The position numbers and the translations under genes are program-made. The notes beneath the pieces were generated by a model. It was not told the DNA's origin and did not search any database. It worked only from the letters and a program-made list of their open reading frames with translations. Positions 1 through 7,938 of a stretch of DNA of 17,011 nt are shown in pieces; positions within the stretch are counted from its first letter, which is position 1; the number at the start of each line of letters is the position of its first letter. The stretch covers positions 1 through 17,011 of the forward strand of contig QMTU01000004.1 in NCBI GenBank assembly GCA_003663585.1, read 5' to 3'. This stretch comes from Thermoplasmata archaeon. GTDB lineage: Archaea > Thermoplasmatota > B47-G6.

Positions 1-177
1 AAGTGCTTGTGCATAGACGACTTAGAAATAGAAGACTTAGTAGCTTTATTCGAAGAGATTCTGGAATTCAACGGCTTGACTGCTAAAGGCATAAAGAAAA
101 GGCAGAAATTTCGCAGAGAATCCTCTGGCTCAATTGGCCGGAGCTCTCGCTCTAAGAATAGGAAAGCGGCCGACTGA
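1..177 (+). CDS. Tail assembly chaperone, N-terminal product (3' end only, 5' truncated)
   Basis: A reading frame is open from the first base of the window to a TGA at 175-177, giving the last 58 residues of a protein that starts upstream. The first part is acidic and helical (IDDLEIEDLVALFEEILEF), then basic (GIKKRQKF). After about base 112 it degenerates into a Ser/Arg-rich tail that looks like out-of-frame translation. It sits directly upstream of a tape measure gene and overlaps a second short frame. In tailed phages that is the position of the G and GT tail-assembly chaperones, which bind the tape measure protein and load tail tube subunits. I infer the function from position and overlap, not from recognised sequence motifs. 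The product stopping at 177 would be the short, unshifted form. Confidence 0.55.
   Translation, partial: KCLCIDDLEIEDLVALFEEILEFNGLTAKGIKKRQKFRRESSGSIGRSSRSKNRKAAD
92..115 (+). promoter_or_regulatory. Candidate programmed ribosomal frameshift region
   Basis: The downstream frame opens only after base 94, and the upstream frame loses protein-like character after about 112, so the switch must fall between them. The change is +1 (equivalently -2). Two good +1 slip sites lie here. At 97-100, AAA-A lets a lysine tRNA re-pair on AAA. At 109-112, TTT-C lets tRNA-Phe (GAA anticodon) move from UUU to its perfect match UUC. No -2 repairing site looks as good. The site is inferred from reading frames only. 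Confidence 0.45.
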
Positions 178-349
178 ACTACTCAGAATAAGTGAGTCTC
201 CTCTTGAAGACTTGCTCTTAGATGCTGCTATAATAGCTCAAGTAACAGCTGAGCAGGAGGAGCCTGGAAGCTTAAAAGAGGAGATTAAGAGGAAAAGAAG
301 GAGATTATGGGCTAAGAAATGTCAGCTAGAGAAGCTAGAATACAGCTGA
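95..349 (+). CDS. Tail assembly chaperone, frameshifted C-terminal extension
   Basis: This frame is open from just after a TAA at 92-94 to the stop at 347-349. It reads as a coherent helical protein (NPLAQLAGALALRIGKRP, then LLRISESPLEDLLLDAAIIA) and ends in a Lys/Arg-rich stretch. Its only early start codon is a TTG at 134 with no ribosome binding site before it, and sensible protein sequence already precedes that codon. It is therefore more likely reached by frameshifting from the upstream frame than by independent initiation. It overlaps the tape measure start by 31 bases. The lambda gpGT arrangement is the known parallel: the T part binds the tape measure. A sequencing indel would give the same picture, and an independent small gene starting at 134 is the other alternative. 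Confidence 0.55.
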   Translation, partial: RKGRNFAENPLAQLAGALALRIGKRPTELLRISESPLEDLLLDAAIIAQVTAEQEEPGSLKEEIKRKRRRLWAKKCQLEKLEYS

Positions 350-2136
350 TACTCGAATGGCTCGAGAAGCACCCTGGAGTAGCCAGCAGGGTAGAAGATA
401 AGCTAAGAAGCTTGATAGGAGTTTATGGGAATGCTTCTAGAAGAATAAAAGAAGTGATAAGCGACAAAGAACGCTTAGAGAAAGCTCTTAACATAGCCAA
501 GCAGCTTTTCACAGAGGAGAAAGCGAAGCTTATTCCTTCTACAAGAAGCCATCAGTTCTTCTCTGAAGTTATAAGGAGATTAACTGAAGATGAAGCCAGA
601 GCAGCCAAAGAGCATGTGACGTTAAGCCAGAGAGTTGGCCGCTTAGGCAGAGCTCTGACTCGTGCAGGATACCGTTTAGGCTGGTTTGCTTTCAGGACCA
701 TAGTTGTAGGGAGGATACTGCTTAACTGGATGCTAAGGCCTATAAGGAAAGGCTTAGGGACTTTGCTTCGCTGGGAGCAGTCTGTAGAAGCAGCTGCTTC
801 AGCATTAGGCTTACTGGCTGCTACAGGCTTGCTCAGCGCTGAATCCCAAGAGAGATTAGAGAAAGCTATAGGTGTAGTCTCTGAGACAGGAATCAAGCTT
901 CAAGGGACTATGCAGAATCTGCAAGCCACTATAGCTTTGATAGCAGCTGAAGCCATAGAGCCTCTCTTGCCTTATATTAACCAGCTTATAGACGCTCTCT
1001 ATGAAGTTTGGGAGAGCGTAAAAGACGAAGTTATTCCTGTACTAACTGATTTTGCTCGTGACGTTGTCCCTACAGTAATATCTATTCTCAGAGATGTAGG
1101 GCCAGAATTTATTAAAGCTTTCGTAGATGGTATACGTGTAGCAGTCCCTATGATTCTAAGCTTAGTTAAAGCTTTGGAGCCTCTTCTTCCTGTAGCAGCT
1201 AAAATCATAGGCTTCCTTATGCCGTTTGCTCCTCTGATGATTGCTATAGGGACTGCAGCTTACATGCTGAGCCCAATACTTACAGGTTTAGGCTCCATAT
1301 TGCAGCTTGTAGCCATGAACAGCTTGCTTGCAGCAACAACTGGAACTGGACTTATAGGGACTCTAACAAGCTTGCTTGGAGCTCTAGGTTCATTGCTTCC
1401 TGTTATAGCAGCTGTTGCAGGAGCAATTGTAGGCGTAATCCTGGTTATTCAGCATTGGAGCGAAATAGCAAGCTTCTTCCAAGGAGTATGGGAAAGCTTA
1501 GTGTCTGCTCTGCAGCCTATAATGCCTATACTCGAAGAAATAGGAGAAATCTTTTACAATGTAGGGAGGATAATCTATGAATTAGCTAGGCTTGTTGTCA
1601 CAGCATTTATAGTGGGCCTCCAGAAGCTCTGGGATATTTTGTCTCCTGTCTTGATGCCTATACTCCAAGCATGGTACAATGTTCTTATGAGAATAAAGCA
1701 AGCCATTGAGTGGGTAGCAAACATTATTTGGTCAGTGCTTAAGCCTGTACTGGATTGGTTCAAGGGTGCTCTGGATGCAATAAACAATGTTTTGAGCGGA
1801 GCAGCTAATTTCCTAGGCGGATTAACCAATGCTTTGCTCAACCTTTGCTTCAGGCATGCTACACCGCATGTGGTTAAAATGACTAAAGCTCTCAAAGAAT
1901 TCAATAAGGAAATAGCTAAGACTACAGGAGAGACTTTTGAATTAGGAGGAGATTTGAGAACAATCAGAAGCCCTGCAAGAGCTATACCTTCAAGAGGAAT
2001 CGAAAGCGGCTCAAGCTACTCAGTTATCTATGTAACATTTAATGTTGAGCATTTAGCTTCTGATGTAGACAAAGAAGAGCTAATCCATGATGCTAGTTTA
2101 GCTGTAGCTGAAGCTGCTCGTAGGAGGAGATTGTAA
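319..2136 (+). CDS. Tape measure protein
   Basis: This protein sets tail length and is packed inside the tail tube, leaving ahead of the DNA at infection. Its 605 residues show the family's layout. The N-terminal part (about 1-115) is charged and helical. It is followed by long hydrophobic helical stretches around 205-375 and 410-480 rich in Leu, Ala, Ile and Gly, with recurrent Pro-containing turns (EPLLPY, EPLLPVAAK, QPIMPIL). The C-terminus has a beta segment followed by an acidic helix and a final RRRRL, as in many tape measures. At about 0.15 nm per residue it would give a tail near 90 nm, which is short to medium for a siphovirus. The ATG at 319 overlaps the chaperone end and has only a distant purine-rich site, so coupling is likely. 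The stop overlaps the next start as TAATG. Confidence 0.85.
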   Translation: MSAREARIQLILEWLEKHPGVASRVEDKLRSLIGVYGNASRRIKEVISDKERLEKALNIAKQLFTEEKAKLIPSTRSHQFFSEVIRRLTEDEARAAKEHVTLSQRVGRLGRALTRAGYRLGWFAFRTIVVGRILLNWMLRPIRKGLGTLLRWEQSVEAAASALGLLAATGLLSAESQERLEKAIGVVSETGIKLQGTMQNLQATIALIAAEAIEPLLPYINQLIDALYEVWESVKDEVIPVLTDFARDVVPTVISILRDVGPEFIKAFVDGIRVAVPMILSLVKALEPLLPVAAKIIGFLMPFAPLMIAIGTAAYMLSPILTGLGSILQLVAMNSLLAATTGTGLIGTLTSLLGALGSLLPVIAAVAGAIVGVILVIQHWSEIASFFQGVWESLVSALQPIMPILEEIGEIFYNVGRIIYELARLVVTAFIVGLQKLWDILSPVLMPILQAWYNVLMRIKQAIEWVANIIWSVLKPVLDWFKGALDAINNVLSGAANFLGGLTNALLNLCFRHATPHVVKMTKALKEFNKEIAKTTGETFELGGDLRTIRSPARAIPSRGIESGSSYSVIYVTFNVEHLASDVDKEELIHDASLAVAEAARRRRL

Positions 2137-2519
2137 TGAAATTCAGCTGGGATTCAACGCAAATAACTTGGCCTAGAAATCCTAAAAGCATAGTGGTCAA
2201 GTATACAAGCATAACTAAGTCTTTAACTAAACCTGGAAGCAAAGCTATACTGCTTAGCTACGGAATGAAGCCTGATGTATTAACTTTGGAAGGCTTGCTC
2301 TATGAGAAAGGGAAGAGTGATTCAGATTTGCTCAATGATTATTTGCTTCCCATGCTGGGCCGAGTCTACAAAGAAGTAACCATTTCTGAATTAGACAGCA
2401 ATTTAAATGATACATGGATTTTAACTTCTTTTGTCTACAGGAAAGTAGGCGGATACCCGAATGTTTACACATACAAGATGGAATTCTATAGAGGATCAGA
2501 GCACCACGTGATGGAGTAA
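2136..2519 (+). CDS. Small tail-tip / distal tail protein
   Basis: This 127-residue, mostly beta-strand protein lies between the tape measure and the large hub protein. In siphoviruses and myoviruses that place is taken by a distal tail (Dit-like) or small baseplate protein. It begins with an aromatic, Pro-containing segment (FSWDSTQITWPRNPKS) and continues with strands around 20-60, an acidic helix (SDSDLLNDYLLPML) and two C-terminal strands. No catalytic motif is seen. The start is firm: AGGAGGAGATT lies just upstream of an ATG that overlaps the previous stop (TAATG), and its own stop overlaps the next gene the same way. The family is not recognised from sequence, so the function rests on position. 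It may be a structural adaptor joining the tube to the hub. Confidence 0.6.
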   Translation: MKFSWDSTQITWPRNPKSIVVKYTSITKSLTKPGSKAILLSYGMKPDVLTLEGLLYEKGKSDSDLLNDYLLPMLGRVYKEVTISELDSNLNDTWILTSFVYRKVGGYPNVYTYKMEFYRGSEHHVME

Positions 2520-5500
2520 TGTGGAAAGTAGAGTACCGCTCAGGTTCAAACTGGGTTGAGAAAACTGATGCAGTATTCAAGAAAATACATCAAGAGCTCA
2601 ACGGTCATGAAGAATGCTTATTTATATTGCCTAATACAAGCAGCAACAGGACTTTTGTTGGCTCAGATAAGAAAATAAGAATTCTCTATGGCAGCGAAGT
2701 AGTCTTCGAAGGCTTACTGGTAGGAGCAGAATACAGCGAAGAGTTATTGGTTTGCTTTGCTTACCCCGAAGCTTACGTTAAGATGGATCCCAAGATTATA
2801 CCGTCAGGCTCATCTCATGCAGTTGAGTATGTAGGGGAGACAATATCGAATGTGCTCCAAGCTATCTGCGATGAAGCTGGAGTCCAGAAAGGAGAGTGTC
2901 CATCTGGAACAGTTTCTGTTCGCTTCATAAGGAGCAACTGCTTGAAAGCAGCACAATTCTTAGCTGACGCTGTAAACAAAGACTTTTGGGCAGACTGGGA
3001 TGCTTCACTGAATCCTAGATTTAATATAGGAACTAGACAAGAACATACAAACGTTTCTGTCGATCCTCTGGAGTGGCCTAAGAGAATAGTAGACAGGAGC
3101 CAAAAGGTAACTAAAGTTATCATCAGAAGCGTAGACAAAGATGGTAATTACATTGAAGGCAGTGCTGGAACAGGAGACAACATAGCTGTATTCACAGAGA
3201 AAGGAGCAATGGACGTTGACACTTTGAACACATTAGCTCAGAAAAAGCTTGATGAATTGAACACTGAGTCAAGCGGTGTGACTCTGCCTCTCAAAGTAAG
3301 TCAAGGCTACAATCTATACCCAGGCGACACAGTTAAGCTTAACAAGCCTGAATTAGGCTGGGAAAGCGAAGTTACTTACCGAGTTCTGGCTGTAACTAAG
3401 ACTGTAGACAAAGTGAAAATCGAAGTTGAGAAGAAAGTTAAAACTTTAGACAAGGAATTAGAGGACTTCAAGAAATACGAGGAATACGGGATATATCCCA
3501 TATACGAAGAGCAAGCTCCAAGCATGGAGAACTATTTTGACAAGACAGAAGATGATGTCACAGACATTCCTGACTACATTCCTAGCCCTCCTACTTTCAC
3601 CGCTGAAGCAAAGGAGATAGACACAGAATTACAGTTCAGAACTTGGATAGAGGTTACTATTAATGTCGTTGAGAATGCTGGAGGCTATGTAGTAAGCTAT
3701 AGGAAGTCTGGTCCATATGAATGGCATCACATCTATGTAGAGCAGCCTCCTTCAAGCTCTACTGTGACAGTAATTACACCTGATCTAGAAGCTGGGACAA
3801 CCTATGAGATACATGTATGCGCAATAAGTAAATTAGGGCAGGCTTCAGATTGGTCATCGACTATAAATGTGACTACTAAGACAAATGATACAGCACCTCC
3901 AACTCCTTCAGGCTTGCAAGCTACACCTTTATTCAACGGCATTCTGATTGAATGGCAACATGTTGGAGCTCAGGATTTGTCTCACTATCAAGTTTATAGG
4001 AGCATAACTGATAATCCAGCTGATGCTGTTTCTGCAGGAACAACTAGAGGTAATGTTCTTCTATGGAAAGTGAAAGATCCAGATGCAGATTATATCACCC
4101 ATTACTTCTGGGTGACAACTATAGACAATGCAAACAATGAGAGTGAGAAACAAGCAAGTCCAGCCAGTGCTACTCCTTTGAGAGCTAAACCAATAGATTT
4201 GCAGATAGAGACCAGGCCTTGGACTGCAGACTTCAAGATGTGGGAGGACTCAGATACATACGGAACCTTTTGCTGGGCTGCTAAAGATGAAAGCTCAAAT
4301 GCTACCATTAAGTTTGCAGATGGCTCAACTAAGACAGTGAATAAGAATTTAGCAGGCTATACACCTCCGAGTACTGGTTTATGGTATTGCTACTGGAGCA
4401 AAGATGACAACAATCTTCACTGGACCAAAGACTATTCAGAAGCTGTGGGCGAAGGCAAAGGTTTGCTTGTAATGGTGGATAGAAAGACAGATGCTCCGTC
4501 AACTATAGTTCCTTTCAATTCTTACTCTCCGACTATAGGAAGTGGAGCTATAGCAGCAAAGGCAATCAGATCGGAACACCTAGAAACAGAAGACGCGGTA
4601 ATTACTAACTCTGTGCAAATTGGGAATGGAATTATCTACAGCGATCATGTCAATGGCACTTTAGGAATAGATGCTAGTAAAATAGTGATCAGTTCTGAAA
4701 ATGGTGTCTATCTTGCTGATTGGCGTCATCCAGATAATGTAACTAAGATACATGGTGGAGAAATCCAAACAGGTTCAATAACTGCCGAGCAAATAGCTGC
4801 TGGAGAAATCACTACAGAGAAATTGACCATTCGGCCTTCAACTAACTTGGTTCCTGATGGAGACTTTGAAATCGGAGACAGAAGCAAAGAGTGGACAGCT
4901 GGAAGTTTAACTACAGATGCTTATAAGGGAAACTATGCTCTGAGAATCTCAGAGATGACTTTCGCTAAGTCAAAGTCCTACATTCCAGTGAAACCAGGGG
5001 ATAAATACATAGCATCAGCTTACATGAAAGCTCATTCAGGCAATTATTCGGGGAAAATCTATTACTACATTGACTGGTACACTTCTGAGAAGAGTCCGAT
5101 ATCAACTTCGACAGTTGGGAGCGTTAGTGCCAGTCAGACAACATATAAGAAAGTAGAGAACGAGATTACTGCTCCTTCGAATGCCTACTATGCTAGAGTC
5201 AGGATCTACTCTTCAATAGGTGGAGGGAGCAATCCTTATGGCTACATAGATGAGATATTCTTCCATGAGCAAGCCACTGAGAGCTATATTGCTGCAGGAG
5301 CTATAAAGACAAAGCATGTCCGCTTCGATGGATACGACGGTGAAGACCCAAGCTATGAAGCTGGAAAGATGTGGTGGAGAAGCGATCTTGATCAGCTGAG
5401 GTTCTCTTCTGGAACTGCATTGAACGATGTAGCTATCATTCCTAAGTATCCATTGTACGACATTCAAGCTCCACCGGAAAACCTTATAAGCAATCAGTGC

Positions 5501-6424
5501 TTTGAGCTTGACCGTGATGACGATGGAATGCCGGACTATTGGGAGCATCACTGGGATGAAGCAGGCTCTCCGACATATAACTTAGCATCTGATTATACTG
5601 TGAAAGGTGGGAAAGCTGCCCAAATAACTTGTGATGTAGGCGAGAGAGGAGGCTGGCTTTCAAACTACATTCCTGTCCGTGAAGGCCAGCAATATTTTGC
5701 TTCTGTTCAAGTCTATGGTACAAGTGCTCAGAGTTCAGGCACTGTTTTCTTGCTTGGTGAATGCTACGACAAGAACATGAACCATACGGGCAATCACATT
5801 ACATTTGGTTCTGCCTCTCCGCCAGAAGATGAATGGAAAAAAATTAATGGTACAGGGGAAATTCCCTCTGGCACTCGATATATTAGAATTGCATTGAAGT
5901 TTGATAACACTTCTGGCTCTAACACTAAGTCTGTATGGTTTGATGATGTGATATTTAGTGAGTTACGAGCAGCAATTCCCACGACTGGTGTAGTCGCAGC
6001 GAAAAGCCAGGTAGGAACAACTACAGAATTTACTCTAACATCTACTGATGGTTGGAAGGATATGGGCATATCCCTGACAATTCCAGATTCAGAGAGTGAT
6101 ACTCACGAAATACTCTTTGTGCACTTTTCTTCTATTATCAGGCGGCAAAGTGGAGCATCAAGCACGACATATTTAGGTTCGTTGGATGCTCGAATAAAAG
6201 TTGGAAATGAGTATTATCCTTCATCAGATGGCATTCAATTGGCAGCAAGATTCCCGGACAACTCCACTACAGAGTATTTTGTCTCTGGCTTTGTGACAAT
6301 TCCAAAGGATGTGCGGGGGAAAACAATTCGGTTAGAGTACAGACATTTATGGTCAGGCCTCACATTGAAAATCTCAGCTTCTCAGCTGAATTGTTGGGGC
6401 CATGCTCCACATTATCATAGATAA
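2519..6424 (+). CDS. Tail hub and host-recognition protein with FN3 and carbohydrate-binding-like domains
   Basis: This 1301-residue protein probably forms the tail tip and binds the host surface. Residues 1-310 resemble a phage baseplate hub (gp27 / ReqiPepy6 Gp37-like), with the typical late strand set around 255-305 (YNLYPGDTVKLNKPELGW). Two fibronectin-III domains follow at about 355-455 and 457-555; the second begins APPTPSGLQA. An uncharacterised aromatic-rich region spans 560-665. A GpJ-like linker follows (TIGSGAIAAKAIRSEHL, then GGEIQTGSITAEQIAAGEIT at 746-765). Two jelly-roll, CBM4/9-like domains lie at about 775-917 and 985-1150. The second opens with a Ca-binding-like DRDDDGMPDYWE. 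Residues 1155-1301 form a separate tip domain. Translation is coupled to the previous gene by TAATG. Sugar or S-layer glycan binding is inferred. Codon use in the last 600 bases differs from upstream (CGG, CGA, AGT, TCG), hinting at exchange of the tip. Confidence 0.8.
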   Translation: MWKVEYRSGSNWVEKTDAVFKKIHQELNGHEECLFILPNTSSNRTFVGSDKKIRILYGSEVVFEGLLVGAEYSEELLVCFAYPEAYVKMDPKIIPSGSSHAVEYVGETISNVLQAICDEAGVQKGECPSGTVSVRFIRSNCLKAAQFLADAVNKDFWADWDASLNPRFNIGTRQEHTNVSVDPLEWPKRIVDRSQKVTKVIIRSVDKDGNYIEGSAGTGDNIAVFTEKGAMDVDTLNTLAQKKLDELNTESSGVTLPLKVSQGYNLYPGDTVKLNKPELGWESEVTYRVLAVTKTVDKVKIEVEKKVKTLDKELEDFKKYEEYGIYPIYEEQAPSMENYFDKTEDDVTDIPDYIPSPPTFTAEAKEIDTELQFRTWIEVTINVVENAGGYVVSYRKSGPYEWHHIYVEQPPSSSTVTVITPDLEAGTTYEIHVCAISKLGQASDWSSTINVTTKTNDTAPPTPSGLQATPLFNGILIEWQHVGAQDLSHYQVYRSITDNPADAVSAGTTRGNVLLWKVKDPDADYITHYFWVTTIDNANNESEKQASPASATPLRAKPIDLQIETRPWTADFKMWEDSDTYGTFCWAAKDESSNATIKFADGSTKTVNKNLAGYTPPSTGLWYCYWSKDDNNLHWTKDYSEAVGEGKGLLVMVDRKTDAPSTIVPFNSYSPTIGSGAIAAKAIRSEHLETEDAVITNSVQIGNGIIYSDHVNGTLGIDASKIVISSENGVYLADWRHPDNVTKIHGGEIQTGSITAEQIAAGEITTEKLTIRPSTNLVPDGDFEIGDRSKEWTAGSLTTDAYKGNYALRISEMTFAKSKSYIPVKPGDKYIASAYMKAHSGNYSGKIYYYIDWYTSEKSPISTSTVGSVSASQTTYKKVENEITAPSNAYYARVRIYSSIGGGSNPYGYIDEIFFHEQATESYIAAGAIKTKHVRFDGYDGEDPSYEAGKMWWRSDLDQLRFSSGTALNDVAIIPKYPLYDIQAPPENLISNQCFELDRDDDGMPDYWEHHWDEAGSPTYNLASDYTVKGGKAAQITCDVGERGGWLSNYIPVREGQQYFASVQVYGTSAQSSGTVFLLGECYDKNMNHTGNHITFGSASPPEDEWKKINGTGEIPSGTRYIRIALKFDNTSGSNTKSVWFDDVIFSELRAAIPTTGVVAAKSQVGTTTEFTLTSTDGWKDMGISLTIPDSESDTHEILFVHFSSIIRRQSGASSTTYLGSLDARIKVGNEYYPSSDGIQLAARFPDNSTTEYFVSGFVTIPKDVRGKTIRLEYRHLWSGLTLKISASQLNCWGHAPHYHR

Positions 6425-6630
6425 TTAGTATAAACAAGTTCTGAGATTATTTTAAGCAAAGCAGAAATAATTTTACTGTTCTGAGAAACAGGAGGTTTAA
6501 TAGCAAACCAAAAAACAAAAACAGTTTCTCCTTTATTATTTATGAATCTTAATTCATAATCACCTCCTTTACGCTTGCATACAAGGAATTCTTTGCCTCG
6601 GCAATCAGGTATGATTATGTCGGATTCCAC
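6415..6630 (-). CDS. Hypothetical 71-residue protein, last gene of the - strand operon
   Basis: Not recognised. It begins at a GTG at 6630 preceded at good distance by AGAGGGAA, and the start lies inside the last codons of the protease gene, so the two are probably coupled. The protein has a basic N-terminal part with two cysteines (C10, C18), a beta-hairpin-like centre (YELRFINNKGETVFVFWFAI) and an amphipathic C-terminal helix (KIISALLKIISELV). It has no signal peptide or clear transmembrane helix. Its stop lies inside the end of the convergent tail gene, an overlap of 10 bases on opposite strands. Sitting next to the protease, it could be a partner, inhibitor or substrate, but nothing in the sequence proves this. 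Confidence 0.6.
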   Translation of the reverse strand: MESDIIIPDCRGKEFLVCKRKGGDYELRFINNKGETVFVFWFAIKPPVSQNSKIISALLKIISELVYTNYL

Positions 6631-7646
6631 AGGCTTCCCTCTGTGATTTTTCTATAGACTGCTGAGCCGCTGCATCCTGGATCCAAGAGCTTAGAAGTTA
6701 TTATTATATCGTCAAAGGCAGCATAGAAGCTTCCATAGTTCACTATTTCGTAAGCGCTATCATCTATTATTTCAGCTTGAGCCCAGCAGTTCCTGCTTGA
6801 CTTCTCAACTATGTCTCCTATGAAGCCTTGAGCAAAATGCTTGATTTCGCCTTGGTAGTCTAAATAAAGGAAGCCTTCCTGCTCAACATATTTACCTTTG
6901 CACACCAGGCTTACTTTGCTGCTTCCAGCGAAGCCATAGCCTATGCATTCATATGAGCTGTCAAAGACTTTGTCTGCATGCTTGAACACGTAAGGAACAT
7001 CTACTGAAGCTACAGCAAAGTCAATGTGATTAGCTTCTTCTGTATAGACTGAAATTCTGCTTTTCCTCTTGAACTTCTTTAGTAGCCAATTCACTGCTTT
7101 AGCAGTGTTAGTCAATACTGGGCATGAAGACTCAGAGCCTAACGGTTTAATTCTCTGGTGCCAGCAGTACTCCCCTATTTTGTCTTTGTGTGTTCCTCCA
7201 TCGTATCTGCCAGGCTGTACAATGTCAATCTCTTTGGGCTTCTCAAAGCTTGGGTTGTCGCAGAGAACATGAGCATTAGAGGCGATAAAGACTTCACCTT
7301 TGAAAGGTTTCCTTGTTCCCAAAACGAAATTGCCTAAAGTTCCTGCAGTAATTGCATAATTGCCTATGCTTATTCCTGGCTGCAACGGCCGAAATTTCTT
7401 CGTTTTGTCTATAGACAAAGCTCTTAATTCGCCGATGTCTACAACATCTACAGGTATTCCATCTACTTCTGCAGGTATCACTTCGTTAAGCTTAAGCTCT
7501 TTTAAAGGAACTTTCTTTGATACGTGAACTTGTATGCACCATTCTTCTACTACTTTGCCGTCTTTGATTCTCTTCCTTAACTTCTTTGAGTACCCTGTTA
7601 CATTTGGGTATTTCAGAAGCTGTTTAGCTAGTTTATCTACATTCAT
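6615..7646 (-). CDS. Trypsin-like (chymotrypsin-fold) serine protease
   Basis: The 343-residue protein carries all three residues of a chymotrypsin-type triad in order: His126 in SNAHVL, Asp209 in NHIDFAVASV, and Ser326 in PGCSGSAVY (the GxSGS nucleophile motif). The N-terminal 75 residues (CIQVHVSKKVPLKEL, then IPAEVDGIPVDVVDIG) match the lead-in domain of a widespread uncharacterised group of trypsin-like proteins in bacteria and archaea. There is no signal peptide, so it should act in the host cytoplasm or in the virion. Head-maturation proteases of tailed viruses usually belong to other folds, and head genes are not adjacent here, so a role against host proteins or in processing a viral protein is possible. 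The ATG at 7646 is placed by AGGTGAT eight bases upstream. Substrate unknown. Confidence 0.8.
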   Translation of the reverse strand: MNVDKLAKQLLKYPNVTGYSKKLRKRIKDGKVVEEWCIQVHVSKKVPLKELKLNEVIPAEVDGIPVDVVDIGELRALSIDKTKKFRPLQPGISIGNYAITAGTLGNFVLGTRKPFKGEVFIASNAHVLCDNPSFEKPKEIDIVQPGRYDGGTHKDKIGEYCWHQRIKPLGSESSCPVLTNTAKAVNWLLKKFKRKSRISVYTEEANHIDFAVASVDVPYVFKHADKVFDSSYECIGYGFAGSSKVSLVCKGKYVEQEGFLYLDYQGEIKHFAQGFIGDIVEKSSRNCWAQAEIIDDSAYEIVNYGSFYAAFDDIIITSKLLDPGCSGSAVYRKITEGSLWNPT

Positions 7647-7651
7647 TCATA

Positions 7652-7822
7652 TCACCTTTTGCATAATTCAGCTCCGCATTTGGGGCAGTAATTCCAGCTG
7701 CTTTTGCACTTGAAGCCGCATCTCCAGCAGTAAATTTCCTCCTCGAATGCATAGCTTACACTAATGTCTACATTCGGAGCTGTATTATATGCGTCTTGGG
7801 TAAAGGGAGAAGATGTAGACAT
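7652..7822 (-). CDS. Small zinc-ribbon protein (56 residues)
   Basis: A short gene with strong translation signals. GGAGGTGA lies just upstream, and the ATG at 7822 overlaps the preceding stop as TAATG. The protein has a Ser/Thr/Asn-rich acidic N-terminal half of about 30 residues. A compact zinc ribbon follows with two CxxC knuckles, CWRC and CPKC, spaced by about ten residues, plus extra cysteines at the knuckle and near the C-terminus (ELCKR). Such ribbons bind nucleic acid or act as adaptors. It lies immediately before the protease gene, with a five-base spacer, so it should be co-translated with it. The specific role is unknown. Confidence 0.7.
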   Translation of the reverse strand: MSTSSPFTQDAYNTAPNVDISVSYAFEEEIYCWRCGFKCKSSWNYCPKCGAELCKR

Positions 7823-7938
7823 TATTTCACCTCCATTTCCTCAAGGATATCGAGTATTTCAAGGATGGCTTCTTCGAAGCTGCATCCTTCAGTTAATATT
7901 TTCTTTCTTAATTCTCTGATTTTACGTCGAGGCTGCAT
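7822..7938 (-). CDS. Small acidic/basic peptide (38 residues), hypothetical
   Basis: A 38-residue frame from an ATG at 7938 to a TAA sharing one base with the next ATG. AAGGAGAT lies ten bases before the start, and the start overlaps the end of the membrane-protein gene by 17 bases. The peptide has a basic helix (MQPRRKIRELRKKILTEG), one cysteine, then an acidic amphipathic helix (EEAILEILDILEEMEV), suggesting a small helical hairpin or dimeric regulator. The tight fit between two supported genes is the main reason to accept it. No homology recognised. Confidence 0.55.
   Translation of the reverse strand: MQPRRKIRELRKKILTEGCSFEEAILEILDILEEMEVK
7827..7834 (-). promoter_or_regulatory. Strong Shine-Dalgarno site for the zinc-ribbon gene
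   Basis: GGAGGTGA on the - strand lies four bases before the ATG at 7822; measured from GGAGG the spacing is seven. It is a near-perfect match to an archaeal anti-Shine-Dalgarno and lies inside the last codons of the preceding 38-residue gene, supporting both small genes. Confidence 0.75.

Noticed and set aside
552..896. A - strand frame opposite the tape measure gene
   Set aside because: Low-complexity Ser/Ala/Leu composition, no ribosome site, and fully inside a confidently called gene on the other strand.
6425..6480. T-rich stretches after the tail gene, considered as a transcription terminator
   Set aside because: The T runs are only four long, no hairpin was seen, and the bases are coding for the convergent 71-residue gene.
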